From: Deinococcus sp. HSC-46F16
Lineage (GTDB): Bacteria > Deinococcota > Deinococci > Deinococcales > Deinococcaceae
Assembly (NCBI RefSeq): GCF_024171495.1
Contig: NZ_JALJZW010000001.1
Location: 124,001-188,000 of the forward strand
Length of the DNA: 64,000 nucleotides
Direction of reading: 5' to 3'
This document shows, one piece after another, positions 1 to 10,566 of this stretch (position 1 is its first letter; every line of letters begins with the position of its first letter). Under the pieces are notes generated by a model. That model was not told the DNA's origin, ran no database searches, and saw only the letters and a program-made list of their open reading frames with translations. The translations under genes and the position numbers were made by a program.

Positions 1-792
1 GGGGTGGACCACCTCGACCGCCACCGCACGGTGGAGGCCTACCACGCGGCCAAGCAGAACATCACGGCGGGGCAGACGGGGGAGGACGTGCTCGTCGTCC
101 CGGCGGGGCTGGACGTGCCGACGCGGGCGCAGGTGCGGCCCTTCACCCCTGGGCGCCTGAGCCTCGCGGACGGGCGGGAGGTGCTGGCCGCCTCCGAGCT
201 GCCCGAGGGCCTGCACCCCGCCAACGCCGCCGCCGCCCTCCTCGCTGCCGAAGCGCTGCTCTCGCGGCTGGGCCGCCCGGTGGACGTGCCCGCGCTGGCC
301 GACTCGCTGCGGGCCGCCCAGCCCGTCTCTGGACGCTTCGAGACGGTCGCCCGCATCGGCAACGTCCGCTTCGTGGACGACTCCATCGCCACCCGGACGC
401 TCGCGGTGCAGGCCGCGCTGGAGCGCTCGGCCCCGCCCGTCGCGTGGCTGGTGGGTGGGCGCGACAAGGGGGCCGACCTCGCTCCCCTGCGGGAGGCCGC
501 GCGGGGGAGAGTCACCCGCGTGATCGCCTTCGGGGAGGACGGCGAGGCGCTGGCCCGTGGGCTGGACCTCCCCTTTGAAACCGTGCGGGGCGAGACGGGC
601 GAGGCCACCCTGCGGGCGGCGGCGGCGGCGGGCCTCGCGGCGCTGGGCGGTCCCGGCGGGTCTGGCACCGTGCTGCTCGCGCCCGTGGGCACCAGCTTCG
701 ACAGCTTCCGCGACTACCGCGAGCGCGGTCTGACCTTCGCGCGGGTGGCCCGTGAGCTGGCGGGGGCGGCCCAGCCGGAGGGACAGGCATGA
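1..792 (+). CDS. murD: UDP-N-acetylmuramoylalanine--D-glutamate ligase (MurD), C-terminal part; 5' end outside window
   Basis: Mur ligase that adds D-glutamate to UDP-MurNAc-L-alanine in the cytoplasm during peptidoglycan synthesis. The frame is open from base 1, so only about 263 residues, the central and C-terminal domains, are visible. Diagnostic segments are the opening DHLDRH...AK..I stretch, GRFE followed by VDDSIAT, GGRDKGADL near visible residue 150, and PVGTSFDSFRDYRERG near the end, matching the family's 'SFD.F..F..RG..F' signature. The stop overlaps the ATG of the following ftsW gene (ATGA), so the two are probably translationally coupled as in other cell-wall clusters. Truncation is only a window effect. 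Confidence 0.95.
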   Translation, partial: GVDHLDRHRTVEAYHAAKQNITAGQTGEDVLVVPAGLDVPTRAQVRPFTPGRLSLADGREVLAASELPEGLHPANAAAALLAAEALLSRLGRPVDVPALADSLRAAQPVSGRFETVARIGNVRFVDDSIATRTLAVQAALERSAPPVAWLVGGRDKGADLAPLREAARGRVTRVIAFGEDGEALARGLDLPFETVRGETGEATLRAAAAAGLAALGGPGGSGTVLLAPVGTSFDSFRDYRERGLTFARVARELAGAAQPEGQA

Positions 793-1901
793 GTCTGCAA
801 CTCGTGATGGCGCAGGTCATCCTGCTGACGCTGGGGCTGATCGGGGTGGCGACGGCCTCCCCGGAAAAGATTCTGGACCACGGGGTCAAGGCGCTGATCG
901 CGCTCGCGGCGACCTTTCTGGTGGCGCGGCTGCGGCCCCGCTTCTTCCTGAAGCTGGCCCCCTATTTCTGGGGCTTCACGCTGGTGCTGCTGGTGCTGAC
1001 CCTCTTTATCGGGCAGGGGGCGGCGGGCAGCGAGGGGGTCAAGCGCTGGCTGGAGTTCGGACCGATTCGCTTTCAGCCGTCCGAACTCGCCAAGCTGGGG
1101 CTGGTGCTGCAACTGGCGTCTTTTTTCTCGCGGCGGGGCGTGCAGAACAAGCTGATCAGCGCCACAGGGATGATCGTCTTCACGACGCTGCTGATCATTC
1201 TGGAACCCGACCTGGGCACCTCGGTGCTGACCTTTGGCCTCGGCATCATCCTGATGTACGCCGCCGGGGTCCGCATCACCAACATCAGCGGCTTCGTGCT
1301 GGCGCTGGGGCTGCTGAGCCTGCCCTTCCTCAACAAGTATCTGGAGACGCACCCCTATATCCTCGAACGCTTTTTCGGCCACGTGAACCGTGAGGAGACG
1401 GCGGAGGTGGGCCTGGATCAGATCGGCAAGGCCCACCGCGACCTCAACTTCGGCGGGCTGTGGGGGCAGGGTCCGGATGGGCCGCGCTACTCGTACTTTG
1501 CCGACGACACCGACCTGATCGTGGCGACGGTGGGCTACTCCACCGGGCTGCTGGGCGTGGCGATGCTCTTTTTCGCCTACTGGCTCATCGTGGCCACCGC
1601 CCTGCAAGTCTCGCAGCTTGCCACCCGCGTGCGACCCATGACCCCCGAGATCCACGGCGCGACCATCCTCGCCACGGGCGCGATGTTCATGATCGTGGGG
1701 CAGGCCTTCGTGAATCTGGCGGTCGCGGCGGGCCTCTTCCCGGTGACCGGGGTGCCGCTGCCCCTCGTGAGCTACGGTTTTTCCTCCATGCTCACCATGA
1801 GCCTCGCCCTGGGCGTGATCCACAGTGCCATGCGCGAGGTGCGCCGCCAATTGCCCGCCGGAGAGGACTCGCCCGACGTGGTGGCGGTTCCGGCCGACTG
1901 A
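789..1901 (+). CDS. ftsW: FtsW/RodA/SpoVE family peptidoglycan glycosyltransferase
   Basis: SEDS-family membrane glycosyltransferase that polymerises lipid II. The 370-residue product has about ten hydrophobic segments and family landmarks: KRWLEFGPIRFQPSELAK (about residues 77-98), ILEPDLGTS, GAGLGG-like segment replaced by LNFGGLWGQG, DTDLIVATVGYSTGLLG, and the C-terminal LPLVSYGFSSMLT. Its ATG overlaps the murD stop. FtsW rather than RodA is inferred from the murD neighbour; the sequence alone does not prove it. The usual partner murG is not next to it: the following gene is on the other strand and a terminator hairpin follows directly. Confidence 0.9.
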   Translation: MSLQLVMAQVILLTLGLIGVATASPEKILDHGVKALIALAATFLVARLRPRFFLKLAPYFWGFTLVLLVLTLFIGQGAAGSEGVKRWLEFGPIRFQPSELAKLGLVLQLASFFSRRGVQNKLISATGMIVFTTLLIILEPDLGTSVLTFGLGIILMYAAGVRITNISGFVLALGLLSLPFLNKYLETHPYILERFFGHVNREETAEVGLDQIGKAHRDLNFGGLWGQGPDGPRYSYFADDTDLIVATVGYSTGLLGVAMLFFAYWLIVATALQVSQLATRVRPMTPEIHGATILATGAMFMIVGQAFVNLAVAAGLFPVTGVPLPLVSYGFSSMLTMSLALGVIHSAMREVRRQLPAGEDSPDVVAVPAD

Positions 1902-1916
1902 CCGCAGCAACGCAGG

Positions 1917-1945
1917 AAGGCCCCAGCAGAACGCGGGGGCCTTTT
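1917..1945. terminator. Bidirectional intrinsic terminator between ftsW and the ABM-domain gene
   Basis: AAGGCCCC and GGGGCCTT form a perfect 8-bp stem followed by TTTTCT on the plus strand; the convergent gene ends at 1956. Confidence 0.75.
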
Positions 1946-1955
1946 CTGTGGCGGC

Positions 1956-2540
1956 TTATCTCCGGGGGTACAGCCAGCCGCGCAGCAGCCGCGAGAGGAG
2001 CGGCAACACCGGCCAGTTCAGGAAGACGGTCGCCAGAAAGGCCGACGGCAGAATCGCCGCCCACCACGGCCACCCCTGCACCAGCGGGCGCGAGAGCCAC
2101 GTGAACAGCAGAATCAACGGGTACACCCCCACGAAGCCCACGATCACGTTCTTCCAGAGGGGCGGCGCCCCGGTCGTGCGGGCCGGGCGGTCGAACCACG
2201 CCTCCAGGCCCACCGACTCGCGGTAGTCCACCTCGCCCGCCGTAAACTCAGGCAGCCGGGCCAGCGCCGCGCGGTACTCCGGGGACTCCCGCCACGCCGC
2301 GAGCGCTTCCGGCGAGGCGAAGCGCAGCAGCGTCACGTATTCCGGTGTGCCGCTGCTCTCGCCGCGCAGCACGTGCACGCCCAGGAAACCGGGGTGCCGC
2401 CCCAGCCGCCCGTGCAGCTCCCGCGCCCACGCCTCGTACTCCGCGACCCGCGTGGGCCGCACGAGTTCGGTGACGACGAGGGTCACGCCTTGGGGGGCGG
2501 CGGGGGCAGCGGGCGGAGGAGTGGGGGAGAGGTCAGCCAT
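1956..2540 (-). CDS. Antibiotic biosynthesis monooxygenase (ABM) domain protein with C-terminal membrane segments
   Basis: 194 residues. The N-terminal half (about residues 20-115) has the dimeric ABM ferredoxin-like pattern: VTLVVTELVRP..VAEYEAWARELH, HPGFLGVHVLR, and YVTLLRFASPEALAAWRES.EYRAAL. Residues about 130-185 are two hydrophobic helices (VIVGFVGVYPLILLFTW and AAILPSAFLATVFLNWPVLP). Membrane-tailed ABM proteins of this kind are known, but the substrate is not; a peroxide, haem or quinone-related role would be a guess. A TAGAGT box lies 9 nt upstream of the ATG and there is no Shine-Dalgarno, so the mRNA is probably leaderless or nearly so. Confidence 0.8.
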   Translation of the reverse strand: MADLSPTPPPAAPAAPQGVTLVVTELVRPTRVAEYEAWARELHGRLGRHPGFLGVHVLRGESSGTPEYVTLLRFASPEALAAWRESPEYRAALARLPEFTAGEVDYRESVGLEAWFDRPARTTGAPPLWKNVIVGFVGVYPLILLFTWLSRPLVQGWPWWAAILPSAFLATVFLNWPVLPLLSRLLRGWLYPRR

Positions 2541-2573
2541 GCGGGGGGCACTCTAGCAGGGAAGCGGCGGCGC

Positions 2574-3077
2574 TCAGGGTGCCCGCAGGCAGCTCCGCCC
2601 CGCGGCCCCGTCCGCCGCCTGCCGCGCCCGCACGTTCTGCTGGGGTACGGGCGCGATGCGGGCGACCACGCAGGGCCGAGCCCCGAGCCGGGCGACCACG
2701 AGGTAGGAGGTGACCTTGCTCGCCTCCACGGGGTCCGAGAGGTTGTAGCGCAGGATCAGGGCGACGGGCACCCCGGCCTTCAGGCGCCACTCGGCCCGGG
2801 GACCCAGGCTGGAAAACGCCGAGCCGACGACCGACCACAACTCGAGCGAGGTCTGCACCCCGCCGCGCCGAACGGTGACGTTCTGCCGCAGGTCGCCCTC
2901 CTCCACCAGAAGCTGGTACCCGCCGACGCCGCTGCACAGGTCCCGGACGTACCCGGCTCCCGAGGGGTCGGTCACCAGATTCCGGCAGGCCCCCGGTTCG
3001 AGCGAGGTGTAGAGGCTGGTGTTCGCCGCGAGTCCCGCGCTGGCGAGGGCCAGCAGGGCCGTCCAGATGGGTCGCAT
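2574..3077 (-). CDS. Secreted protein of unknown function
   Basis: 167 residues with an N-terminal signal peptide (MRPIWTALLALASAGLA, cleavage about residue 18) and a mature domain rich in beta-strand-like stretches, with four cysteines (CRNL, LCSG, RPCVV, SCLRAP) that could form two disulphides. I recognise no family. The start is supported by a GGAGGA Shine-Dalgarno about 7 nt before the ATG and by a TACACT -10 box about 20 nt further upstream (3098-3103). It follows the ABM gene's strand but is separated from it by its own termination region, so it is probably transcribed alone. Confidence 0.65.
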   Translation of the reverse strand: MRPIWTALLALASAGLAANTSLYTSLEPGACRNLVTDPSGAGYVRDLCSGVGGYQLLVEEGDLRQNVTVRRGGVQTSLELWSVVGSAFSSLGPRAEWRLKAGVPVALILRYNLSDPVEASKVTSYLVVARLGARPCVVARIAPVPQQNVRARQAADGAAGRSCLRAP

Positions 3078-3133
3078 GGGATATTCCTCCTGCCATCAGT
3101 GTACGGAGGCGGGGGACAGGCCCGAAAGCGCAA

Positions 3134-3159
3134 CACCCCCGGCCGGACAGCGGGGGGTG
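3134..3159 (-). terminator. Hairpin after ychF
   Basis: CACCCCC and GGGGGTG pair perfectly with a 12-nt loop just after the ychF stop on the minus strand. The following T-tract is weak (GTTGCGCTTTC), so it may be an inefficient terminator or an mRNA-end stabiliser. Confidence 0.5.
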
Positions 3160-3176
3160 CGGCGGGAGGAAGTCCC

Positions 3177-4280
<1,104 letters not shown>

Positions 4281-4543
4281 ACTCAATGTTCCTCCAGTAA
4301 TTTTGCGTGTACAGACGCTTTTGCCCGCGTCCACAGGGCAACCGAGCGAGTATACCCAAGGTGTCCGGACCTCGGCAGCGTGCCGCCCCCGCCCGCTTCC
4401 GGGCGAGTCCCCAGGGACTCCTCCCCCGACACCCTCCCTCCCGGCGCTCAGGACCGCCCAGGGCCTGGCAGCAAGCCGTTTCAGGCAGGGGAGAGGGGGC
4501 TGACCTGGTCCAGCCTGAGGCCCTGAGCCTCTATGCTCCCTCC

Positions 4544-5719
4544 ATGCCCCGCACGCCCCTCAACCTCACCACCCTCGCCGCCCGCGCGGGGGAAGAAGCC
4601 CGGCCCTCCGGCTCGGTTCCGCTCGCCGAGCCGATCTACCAGTCCACCGTCTACGCCTTCCCGGATTTGGAGGCCCTGGAACGGGCCATGAGCGGCGAAG
4701 AGCCGAACCCTTTCTACTACCGCAACGGCACCCCGAACGCGGGCACGCTGGAGCGGGCGCTCGCGGCGCTGGAGGGGACGGGGGCGGCCCTCGTCGCGGC
4801 GAGCGGCATGGCGGCGATCAGCGCGGCGCTGCTGGGGGTGCTGGAGGCCGGGGACCACGTGGTGGCCGACGCCCGCGTGTACGGGGTGAGTTACGCGCTG
4901 CTCGCCGAGGAGCTGCCCCGGCTGGGCATCCACACCACCTTCGTGGACGCCTGCGACCCGGAGGCGGTGGAGGCCGCCTTCCGCCCCGAGACGCGGGTGC
5001 TGCACGTCGAGAGCCTCACCAATCCCCTCATGACCGTGCCTGACGTGCCCCGGCTGGCCGAACTCGCGCACGGGCGGGGAGCGGTCCTCAGCGTGGACAA
5101 CACTTTCGCCAGCCCCGCCGTCTTTCGGCCCGCCGAGCACGGGGCCGACCTCGTAACCCACTCTGTCAGCAAGTACCTCAGCGGGCACTCCAACGCCTTC
5201 GGGGGGGTGGTGTGTGGGCGCGAGGACCTCGTGGCGGCGGCGCGGACACGGCTGACCCGGCTGGGGGGCACCATGAGCGCCTTTGACGCCTGGATGACCC
5301 TTCAGGGCCTCAAGACGCTGGGCCTGCGGATGCGGGCGCACTCCGGCAACGCGCAGGCGGTGGCCGACGTGCTGGCGAACCACCCGCGGGTGCGGGCCGT
5401 GTACCACCCCGGCCTGTCGGACCACCCGCAGTTTCACCGGGCCATGGAACTCTTCCCCCACGGCTTCGGCGGGATGCTGAGCGCGGAGATCGAGGACGCC
5501 CCCGCCTTCGTCCGGGCACTCGCGGGCCGGATTCCCCTGGCCCCCAGCCTCGCGGACGTGGTGACCACCCTGTCGTGGCCGTGGGGGACATCGCACCGGG
5601 CGCTGCCCGAAGCCGAGCGCCGCCGCCTGGGGATCACGCCGGGGCTGCTGCGTCTGAGCATCGGCATCGAGGACATCGGCGACCTGCTGGGCGAACTGGA
5701 GGAGGCGCTGGAAGGCTGA
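4544..5719 (+). CDS. Cys/Met metabolism PLP-dependent enzyme (trans-sulfuration family)
   Basis: 391-residue fold-type I PLP enzyme of the cystathionine gamma-synthase / O-acetylhomoserine sulfhydrylase / methionine gamma-lyase family. Lys210 in [10 protein letters not shown] is the expected Schiff-base lysine, D185 in VDNTFASP contacts the pyridine nitrogen, and Y58-R60 (YYR) and SGMAA (about 87-91) are cofactor-site landmarks. Substrate cannot be read from sequence; in this genome region a role in methionine or cysteine supply is plausible. A TATGCT box ends 6 nt before the ATG and there is no Shine-Dalgarno, which indicates a leaderless transcript and fixes the start. The next gene begins 12 nt after the stop. 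Confidence 0.9.
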   Translation: MPRTPLNLTTLAARAGEEARPSGSVPLAEPIYQSTVYAFPDLEALERAMSGEEPNPFYYRNGTPNAGTLERALAALEGTGAALVAASGMAAISAALLGVLEAGDHVVADARVYGVSYALLAEELPRLGIHTTFVDACDPEAVEAAFRPETRVLHVESLTNPLMTVPDVPRLAELAHGRGAVLSVDNTFASPAVFRPAEHGADLVTHSVSKYLSGHSNAFGGVVCGREDLVAAARTRLTRLGGTMSAFDAWMTLQGLKTLGLRMRAHSGNAQAVADVLANHPRVRAVYHPGLSDHPQFHRAMELFPHGFGGMLSAEIEDAPAFVRALAGRIPLAPSLADVVTTLSWPWGTSHRALPEAERRRLGITPGLLRLSIGIEDIGDLLGELEEALEG

Positions 5720-5730
5720 GGACGGGTCGG

Positions 5731-6287
<557 letters not shown>

Positions 6288-6291
<4 letters not shown>

Positions 6292-7376
6292 CGCCCTTCC
6301 GCCTCAATCTCCCGCAGGTGCTCGATCCGCCCCGCCGTGCCCGGATGCGTCTCCAGCAGGTCGCCCAGGCCACCTTCCCCCGCCTCCACGTCCGACTCGT
6401 CAGCACTGCGGCGGCCCGTCTCCAGCCGGGCGAGGAGGTCGCGCAGGGGCTTGGTGGTGCCGTAGGTCTCCATCAGGTAGGCCCCCGCGACCCGGTCCGC
6501 CTCGGTCTCGGCGGCGCGGGAGTAGCCGCCGCGCAGCAGGGCGGCGGGGACAGCGGCGGCGAAGGTGCCCGCGCTGACCACGTCGCCCGTGACGGCCACG
6601 GTCAGGAGCGTCAGCCCCAGCCCCTGGTACACCGCCGCCAGCCCGTGCCGCCCGGTGACGTGCCCCGCCTCATGCGCGAGGACGCCCACGAGTTCGCGGT
6701 CACTTTTGGAGAGGGCCACGAGTTGATCGGTCATCACGACCGTGCCGTTCGGCAGGGCGAAAGCGTTGGCTCCCAGCGCGAGGGGGCTGTCCCCCGGGAG
6801 TCCGTCGCGCAGCAGCAGGCGGTAGCCGTACCCGCCCCCCGCCGCCCGCGTGACCCGCCGGAAGGCCGCCTGGAGTTCGGCCTGCCGCGCCCGGCTCAGC
6901 CGCGTGGGGCCGAGGTAGTCGCCGTCGAGAAACTCGATGGTCTCCCGGTCGAAGGTCGCCAGCACCGGGCGGGGGGTGGCCGCTGCCGCCGCACGGGCCA
7001 GTGCAGGAATGCCGAAGACCACGAAGGCCGCGACGAGCGCGAGCGTTACCGCGAGCGCGCCCAGCGCCGTCCCCCAGCGCGACTCCAACCGCCGCACCCC
7101 GCCCAGGCCCCGGTTGCGGCCCAGCCGGATTTCCAGCGCGGTGACGGACGCGTCGTCGCGCGTCTCGAAGCGCGAGCCGTCCGGGAACTTCAGCACGCGC
7201 GGCAGCCCCGGCACGGGCGGCTCGATCTGCACCTGCGCGGGCGCCCACGGCAGTTCCGGGGCACCTTCCAGCCGCAGGGTCACGTCGCCGCCCCGCACCT
7301 CCAGCGTCGCGGGGTGGGGGCGGCTGCGGCGCCCGTCGAAGACTCGGCCTTCCAGCATCAGGTCGGGAGGCGTCAT
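6288..7376 (-). CDS. M48 family metalloprotease with N-terminal PH-like (DUF7092) domain
   Basis: 362 residues. The first about 100 residues form a beta-rich domain of the type found in front of M48 peptidases; residues about 102-128 are one transmembrane helix (WGTALGALAVTLALVAAFVVFG); the peptidase domain carries HEAGH at 235-239 and the third zinc ligand in ETEAD near residue 292. It probably acts as a membrane-anchored zinc protease of the HtpX/BepA/Oma1-type group, with envelope quality control as a family-level inference. The ATG overlaps the upstream DUF898 stop (TGATG), so the pair is translationally coupled. Its 3' end overlaps the convergent DUF99 gene by four bases. Confidence 0.88.
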
Positions 7377-8533
7377 CAGAACCCCAGGTCGATGTCGAGG
7401 AGTTCGGTGGCGGCCTCGCCCAGCGCGTCCTCGCCGGGCGTCACGTCCGCCGTGAAGGAGTCCAGCGGCACCAGCGCCCGCACCTGCGTCCCCGAAAGGA
7501 CGTACCGCGCCCGCCGCACCGCCGCCCAGGGGGTCGCCAACCCCAGGGTCAGGACCTGCGCGGCCACGTTCGACACCCCGATCCACACCAGTCGCCACGG
7601 GCTGAAGGTGGCCCCGGTGCGGACCACGCCGCCCACCTCCACCCGGTTCAGCACCAGCCGCAGGGTGGCCGCCCGGACGTACTGCCAGGCAATCCCGTAC
7701 AAGGCCAGCACCAGCAAGTAGCCCGCCCCCAGCGCGGCCAGGAAGACGGGCGTCGGCCAGTCATCCGCGTTGCTCGGCAGTTCCAGCAGCCCTGTTCCGA
7801 ACAGCACAGCCATCAGGGGCACGGCCAGCAGCAGCCCGCCTCCCAGCGTGAGGGCCACTCCGGTCAAGCCGATCAGGTAGAACTCGCCCGCGTCACCCCG
7901 GAACCTCGCCCGCGCGGTGCCGTAGGCGGCCCCGTCCACCTGGTAGCGCCGTTGCAGGAACCACGCGAAGGGCAGCGCCAGTCCCCCCGACAGCAGCGCG
8001 GCCACGTTGCCCAGCCCGTAGCTCGCGTAGGCCCCGCCCGCCCGCCCGTGGTGCCGGAACTTCAGCCCCCGGTGCGCAGTGCTGACCGCCAGAAAGCGCA
8101 GCGACTTCATCACCAGCCAGGGGTACAGCGCGAGAAACAGCACGGCGATGGTCCCCACCACGTACTCCCACCCGCTGAACTGAAACTGGCTCGCCAGCGT
8201 GTAGGTCAGGAAAAAGGCGCCCACCACCAGGTATCCCCGCAGCAGGGCGAGGGGCCGCGCCGTGTACTCGAAGTTCGCCCCGTCCAGCCAGGTGTGCCCG
8301 TAGAAATACTGCCGCTGCCGCACCCGTGCCCAGGGGAGGTACAGCCCCAGGGTCAGCACCGTCAGCGCCGTATTCACGATCCAGAGCCGGAAATATTCGC
8401 CCGCCTGCCCGGTGAAGGCAAAGGCGTGGGTGGTCACGGGGCTGACCGGCACGTCCGCCGTCTCCGCCGGGGGGAGGTGGCCGGGCAGGGCAGCGTGGCG
8501 GCCCAGCAGCACGGAAGGCGGCACGTCAGTCAT
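7376..8533 (-). CDS. YjgN family (DUF898) membrane protein
   Basis: 385 residues with about eight hydrophobic helices in two similar halves. The repeated signature is visible twice: FTGQAGEYFRLWIVNTALTVLTLGLYLPWARVRQRQYFY (about residues 38-80) and the shorter FRGDAGEFYLIGLTGV and VLTLGLATPWAAVRRARYV near the end. Function of the family is unknown. It sits immediately upstream of, and overlaps, the M48 protease gene, a pairing that suggests the two products act together in the membrane. A TACCAT box lies 6 nt before the ATG with no Shine-Dalgarno, indicating a leaderless two-gene transcript. Confidence 0.85.
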   Translation of the reverse strand: MTDVPPSVLLGRHAALPGHLPPAETADVPVSPVTTHAFAFTGQAGEYFRLWIVNTALTVLTLGLYLPWARVRQRQYFYGHTWLDGANFEYTARPLALLRGYLVVGAFFLTYTLASQFQFSGWEYVVGTIAVLFLALYPWLVMKSLRFLAVSTAHRGLKFRHHGRAGGAYASYGLGNVAALLSGGLALPFAWFLQRRYQVDGAAYGTARARFRGDAGEFYLIGLTGVALTLGGGLLLAVPLMAVLFGTGLLELPSNADDWPTPVFLAALGAGYLLVLALYGIAWQYVRAATLRLVLNRVEVGGVVRTGATFSPWRLVWIGVSNVAAQVLTLGLATPWAAVRRARYVLSGTQVRALVPLDSFTADVTPGEDALGEAATELLDIDLGF

Positions 8534-8665
8534 GCCCGCATGGTACGGGGCGGCGCGGCGGGGGAGGGCGGCAAGTCGTGCGCGGCTTCCCGCACCCCAT
8601 TCCCGCACCCAAAGAGAGGAGCGGACGCACGCGGCGCCCGCCCCCCGGAGCAGAACCTTCCGGAC

Positions 8666-8938
8666 TTACCAGCGGCTTCCGCCACGGCTGCCGCCGTAGC
8701 CGCCCTGATCCCCCATGGGGGCGGGGGCGGCGTTGGTGACCACGACGTTCTTGGCCTGCGGCCCCTTGTTGCCCTGTCCGGCCTCGACCTCGAACTCGAC
8801 CTCGTCGCCCTCGTTGAGCTTGCGGAAGCCGCCGCTCTGGATGGCGCTGTAGTGCACGAACACGTCGGGGTTGCCCGGATGCTCGATAAAGCCGTAGCCC
8901 TTTTCCACGTTAAACCACTTCACACGACCTTGAGCCAT
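8666..8938 (-). CDS. Cold-shock protein (CspA family) with Gly-rich tail
   Basis: 90 residues. The OB-fold CSD domain (1-67) has RNP1 KGYGFIE and RNP2 VFVHYSAI, and starts [15 protein letters not shown]. The tail (about 70-90: [20 protein letters not shown]) is a Gly/Ser/Arg extension, longer than the typical 67-70-residue CspA, which could add RNA binding. The ATG is preceded by AAGGAG at good spacing. The upstream region folds into a large hairpin (8955-9001), described separately. It acts as a single-strand nucleic-acid chaperone in the cytoplasm; cold induction is inferred from the family. Confidence 0.93.
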   Translation of the reverse strand: MAQGRVKWFNVEKGYGFIEHPGNPDVFVHYSAIQSGGFRKLNEGDEVEFEVEAGQGNKGPQAKNVVVTNAAPAPMGDQGGYGGSRGGSRW

Positions 8939-8942
8939 AACA

Positions 8943-9010
8943 CTCCTTGCATCTCCACCGGCGTCACCCGGGCGAGCGGCCCTCTGGGCGGCTGCCGGTG
9001 GTGCAGGGTA
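8943..9010 (-). promoter_or_regulatory. Structured 5' leader and promoter of the cold-shock gene
   Basis: On the minus strand a TACCCT -10 candidate (9005-9010) is followed by a stem of 8 perfect pairs (GCCGGTGG 8994-9001 copy with 8955-8962) whose 31-nt loop contains an inner GCCC/GGGC hairpin; the AAGGAG Shine-Dalgarno follows at 8943-8948. An alternative -10, GATAAT, lies about 20 nt further upstream. Pairings are read directly; a temperature-responsive role is inference from csp leaders in other bacteria. Confidence 0.5.
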
Positions 9011-9155
9011 AGCGGGGAAGACGGGCCGATTATCGCACGCCCCGGCCCCGGTGGAGGCCGGAGGTGCGCCGCCCCCCACACGCCCCGGCCCCTATACTCG
9101 GTCCAGACGTTGTCCGCCTGCTTCCCGCGCTCCCGCTCCCCGTCCCGGAGGCCCC

Positions 9156-9692
9156 ATGCCGCTTTACGCCCTCGCCGACCTCGTGCCCGACCTTCATCCC
9201 CGCGCGTTTGTGGCGCCCAGCGCTGACCTGACGGGCGCCGTGTCGGTGGGCGAGGAGGCCAGCGTGTGGTTCGGCGTGGTGGCGCGGGGCGACCTCGAAC
9301 CCATCGTGATCGGGCCGCGCTGCAACGTGCAGGACGGCGCCGTGCTGCACACCGACGAGGGCCACCCCTGCACCCTGGAAGAAGACGTGACGGTCGGACA
9401 CCGGGCGGTCGTCCACGGGGCCGTGTGCGGGGCCGGAAGTCTGGTCGGCATGGGCGCGGTGATGCTCAGCGGCTCGCGGCTGGGGCGCGGGGCGGTGCTG
9501 GCAGCGGGGGCCTTGCTGCGTGAGGGGCAGAGCGTGCCGGACGGAATGCTGGCCGTGGGCGTGCCCGCCCGCGTGGTCCGTGCGGTGGACCCGCCCGACA
9601 ACGCCGCCCGCTACGTGGAACAGGCCGCCCGCTACCGCCGGGAGGCTCGCCGTCTCCCCGATCCCGCCGCACCCGAGGGAGGCCAGCCGTGA
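9156..9692 (+). CDS. Gamma-carbonic anhydrase family protein (left-handed beta-helix)
   Basis: 178 residues of the YrdA/PaaY/CamH-like gamma-CA family. Hexapeptide repeats run from about residue 10 to 150 (for example VGEEASVWFGVVARGDLEPIVIGPRCNVQDGAVLHTDEG). Metal-binding histidines are visible in LHTDEGHP and VGHRAVVHG. The protein would form a trimer with metal at the interfaces; reversible CO2 hydration is the family activity but many members lack measurable activity. A TATACT box is at 9092-9097, about 60 nt upstream, and CGGAGG precedes the ATG. Its stop overlaps the GTG of the next gene (GTGA), so the two are coupled. Confidence 0.9.
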   Translation: MPLYALADLVPDLHPRAFVAPSADLTGAVSVGEEASVWFGVVARGDLEPIVIGPRCNVQDGAVLHTDEGHPCTLEEDVTVGHRAVVHGAVCGAGSLVGMGAVMLSGSRLGRGAVLAAGALLREGQSVPDGMLAVGVPARVVRAVDPPDNAARYVEQAARYRREARRLPDPAAPEGGQP

Positions 9693-10492
9693 CTGCCCCC
9701 GGCGAGGTGCCCCAGGGAGGCCCCGAGGAGGTCGTGCCCGAACTCGCGCCGATGTTTCCGGGGGCCGCGCCCTTCTTGGCCCGGTTTCTGCCGCACTCGC
9801 CGCCCACCCACACCGGGCTGGGCGTCCCCTTTTGCGACCTGCACGCGCTGCTGCGTCACTTCCATGACCAGAGCTGGTACGGGTACCTGCACGCGCATCT
9901 GGGCGATCAGCACGCCGCCGTGCTGCTGTACGAGGGCCGGGCGGTCACGGCGGCCTCGGTGAGCGCGGTGGGCGAGCAGGCGCTGGGCGACCTGCTGGAC
10001 CTGTACGGGCAGGGGGCGGTTCTCAGTGCCCATCCGCTGCCGCCCCCCCTGGCCCACGCCCTGAGCGGGGTGGGCAGCCGGGCGTGGAAGGTGGACGTCA
10101 CGGGCGAGTTCACCGGGCTGCACGTCTGCGCGTCGGGCGCGACCTTTTACGCACGGGGAGCGGCCATCGCCACCCTGCCCGTAACCCTGCCCTACGAGGG
10201 GGCCTTTCCGGCGCCGCTGCGCCCCCAGACCCTGATGCTGCCGCGCAGCCTGGCGGGCTGGGCGCACCACCCCTACACGCTGACCCTGCGGGGCCGCGAC
10301 GCCCTGCACCCCATCACCGACGTGCACCGCACCTTTCGGCTGGGGCACGGGCCACTGGGCCTGGGCTTTCTGCGGGCGCTGCGCGAGGGCCTGACCCCCG
10401 CCGAACACGCACTGCGCGGCGACCTCACCCTGCACGACCTCGAACCGCTGCTGCGCGAGTTCGTGGCCGAGGGGCTGGTGCAGGGCGAGTGA
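9689..10492 (+). CDS. Conserved-looking cytoplasmic protein of unknown function
   Basis: 267 residues starting with GTG overlapping the gamma-carbonic anhydrase stop. I do not recognise the family. The middle part (YLHAHLGDQHAAVLLYEGRAVTAASV...GEQALGDLLDLY..GAVLSAHPLP) looks like an alpha/beta sensory fold reminiscent of effector-binding or DUF4388-like domains, but the resemblance is loose. The C-terminal 50 residues (LRALREGLTPAEHALRGDLTLHDLEPLLREFVAEGLV) look like a small winged-helix or helical tail. There are no signal peptide or membrane segments. The tight coupling to the gamma-CA gene suggests a linked role. Confidence 0.7.
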   Translation: MTAPGEVPQGGPEEVVPELAPMFPGAAPFLARFLPHSPPTHTGLGVPFCDLHALLRHFHDQSWYGYLHAHLGDQHAAVLLYEGRAVTAASVSAVGEQALGDLLDLYGQGAVLSAHPLPPPLAHALSGVGSRAWKVDVTGEFTGLHVCASGATFYARGAAIATLPVTLPYEGAFPAPLRPQTLMLPRSLAGWAHHPYTLTLRGRDALHPITDVHRTFRLGHGPLGLGFLRALREGLTPAEHALRGDLTLHDLEPLLREFVAEGLVQGE

Positions 10493-10566
10493 CGCCCGGC
10501 CCGGTGCCGCCCAACCCGGTGGCCCAGTGACGTTCGGCCCCGTCGCCGCGCCCCGACTGTGCTGGA

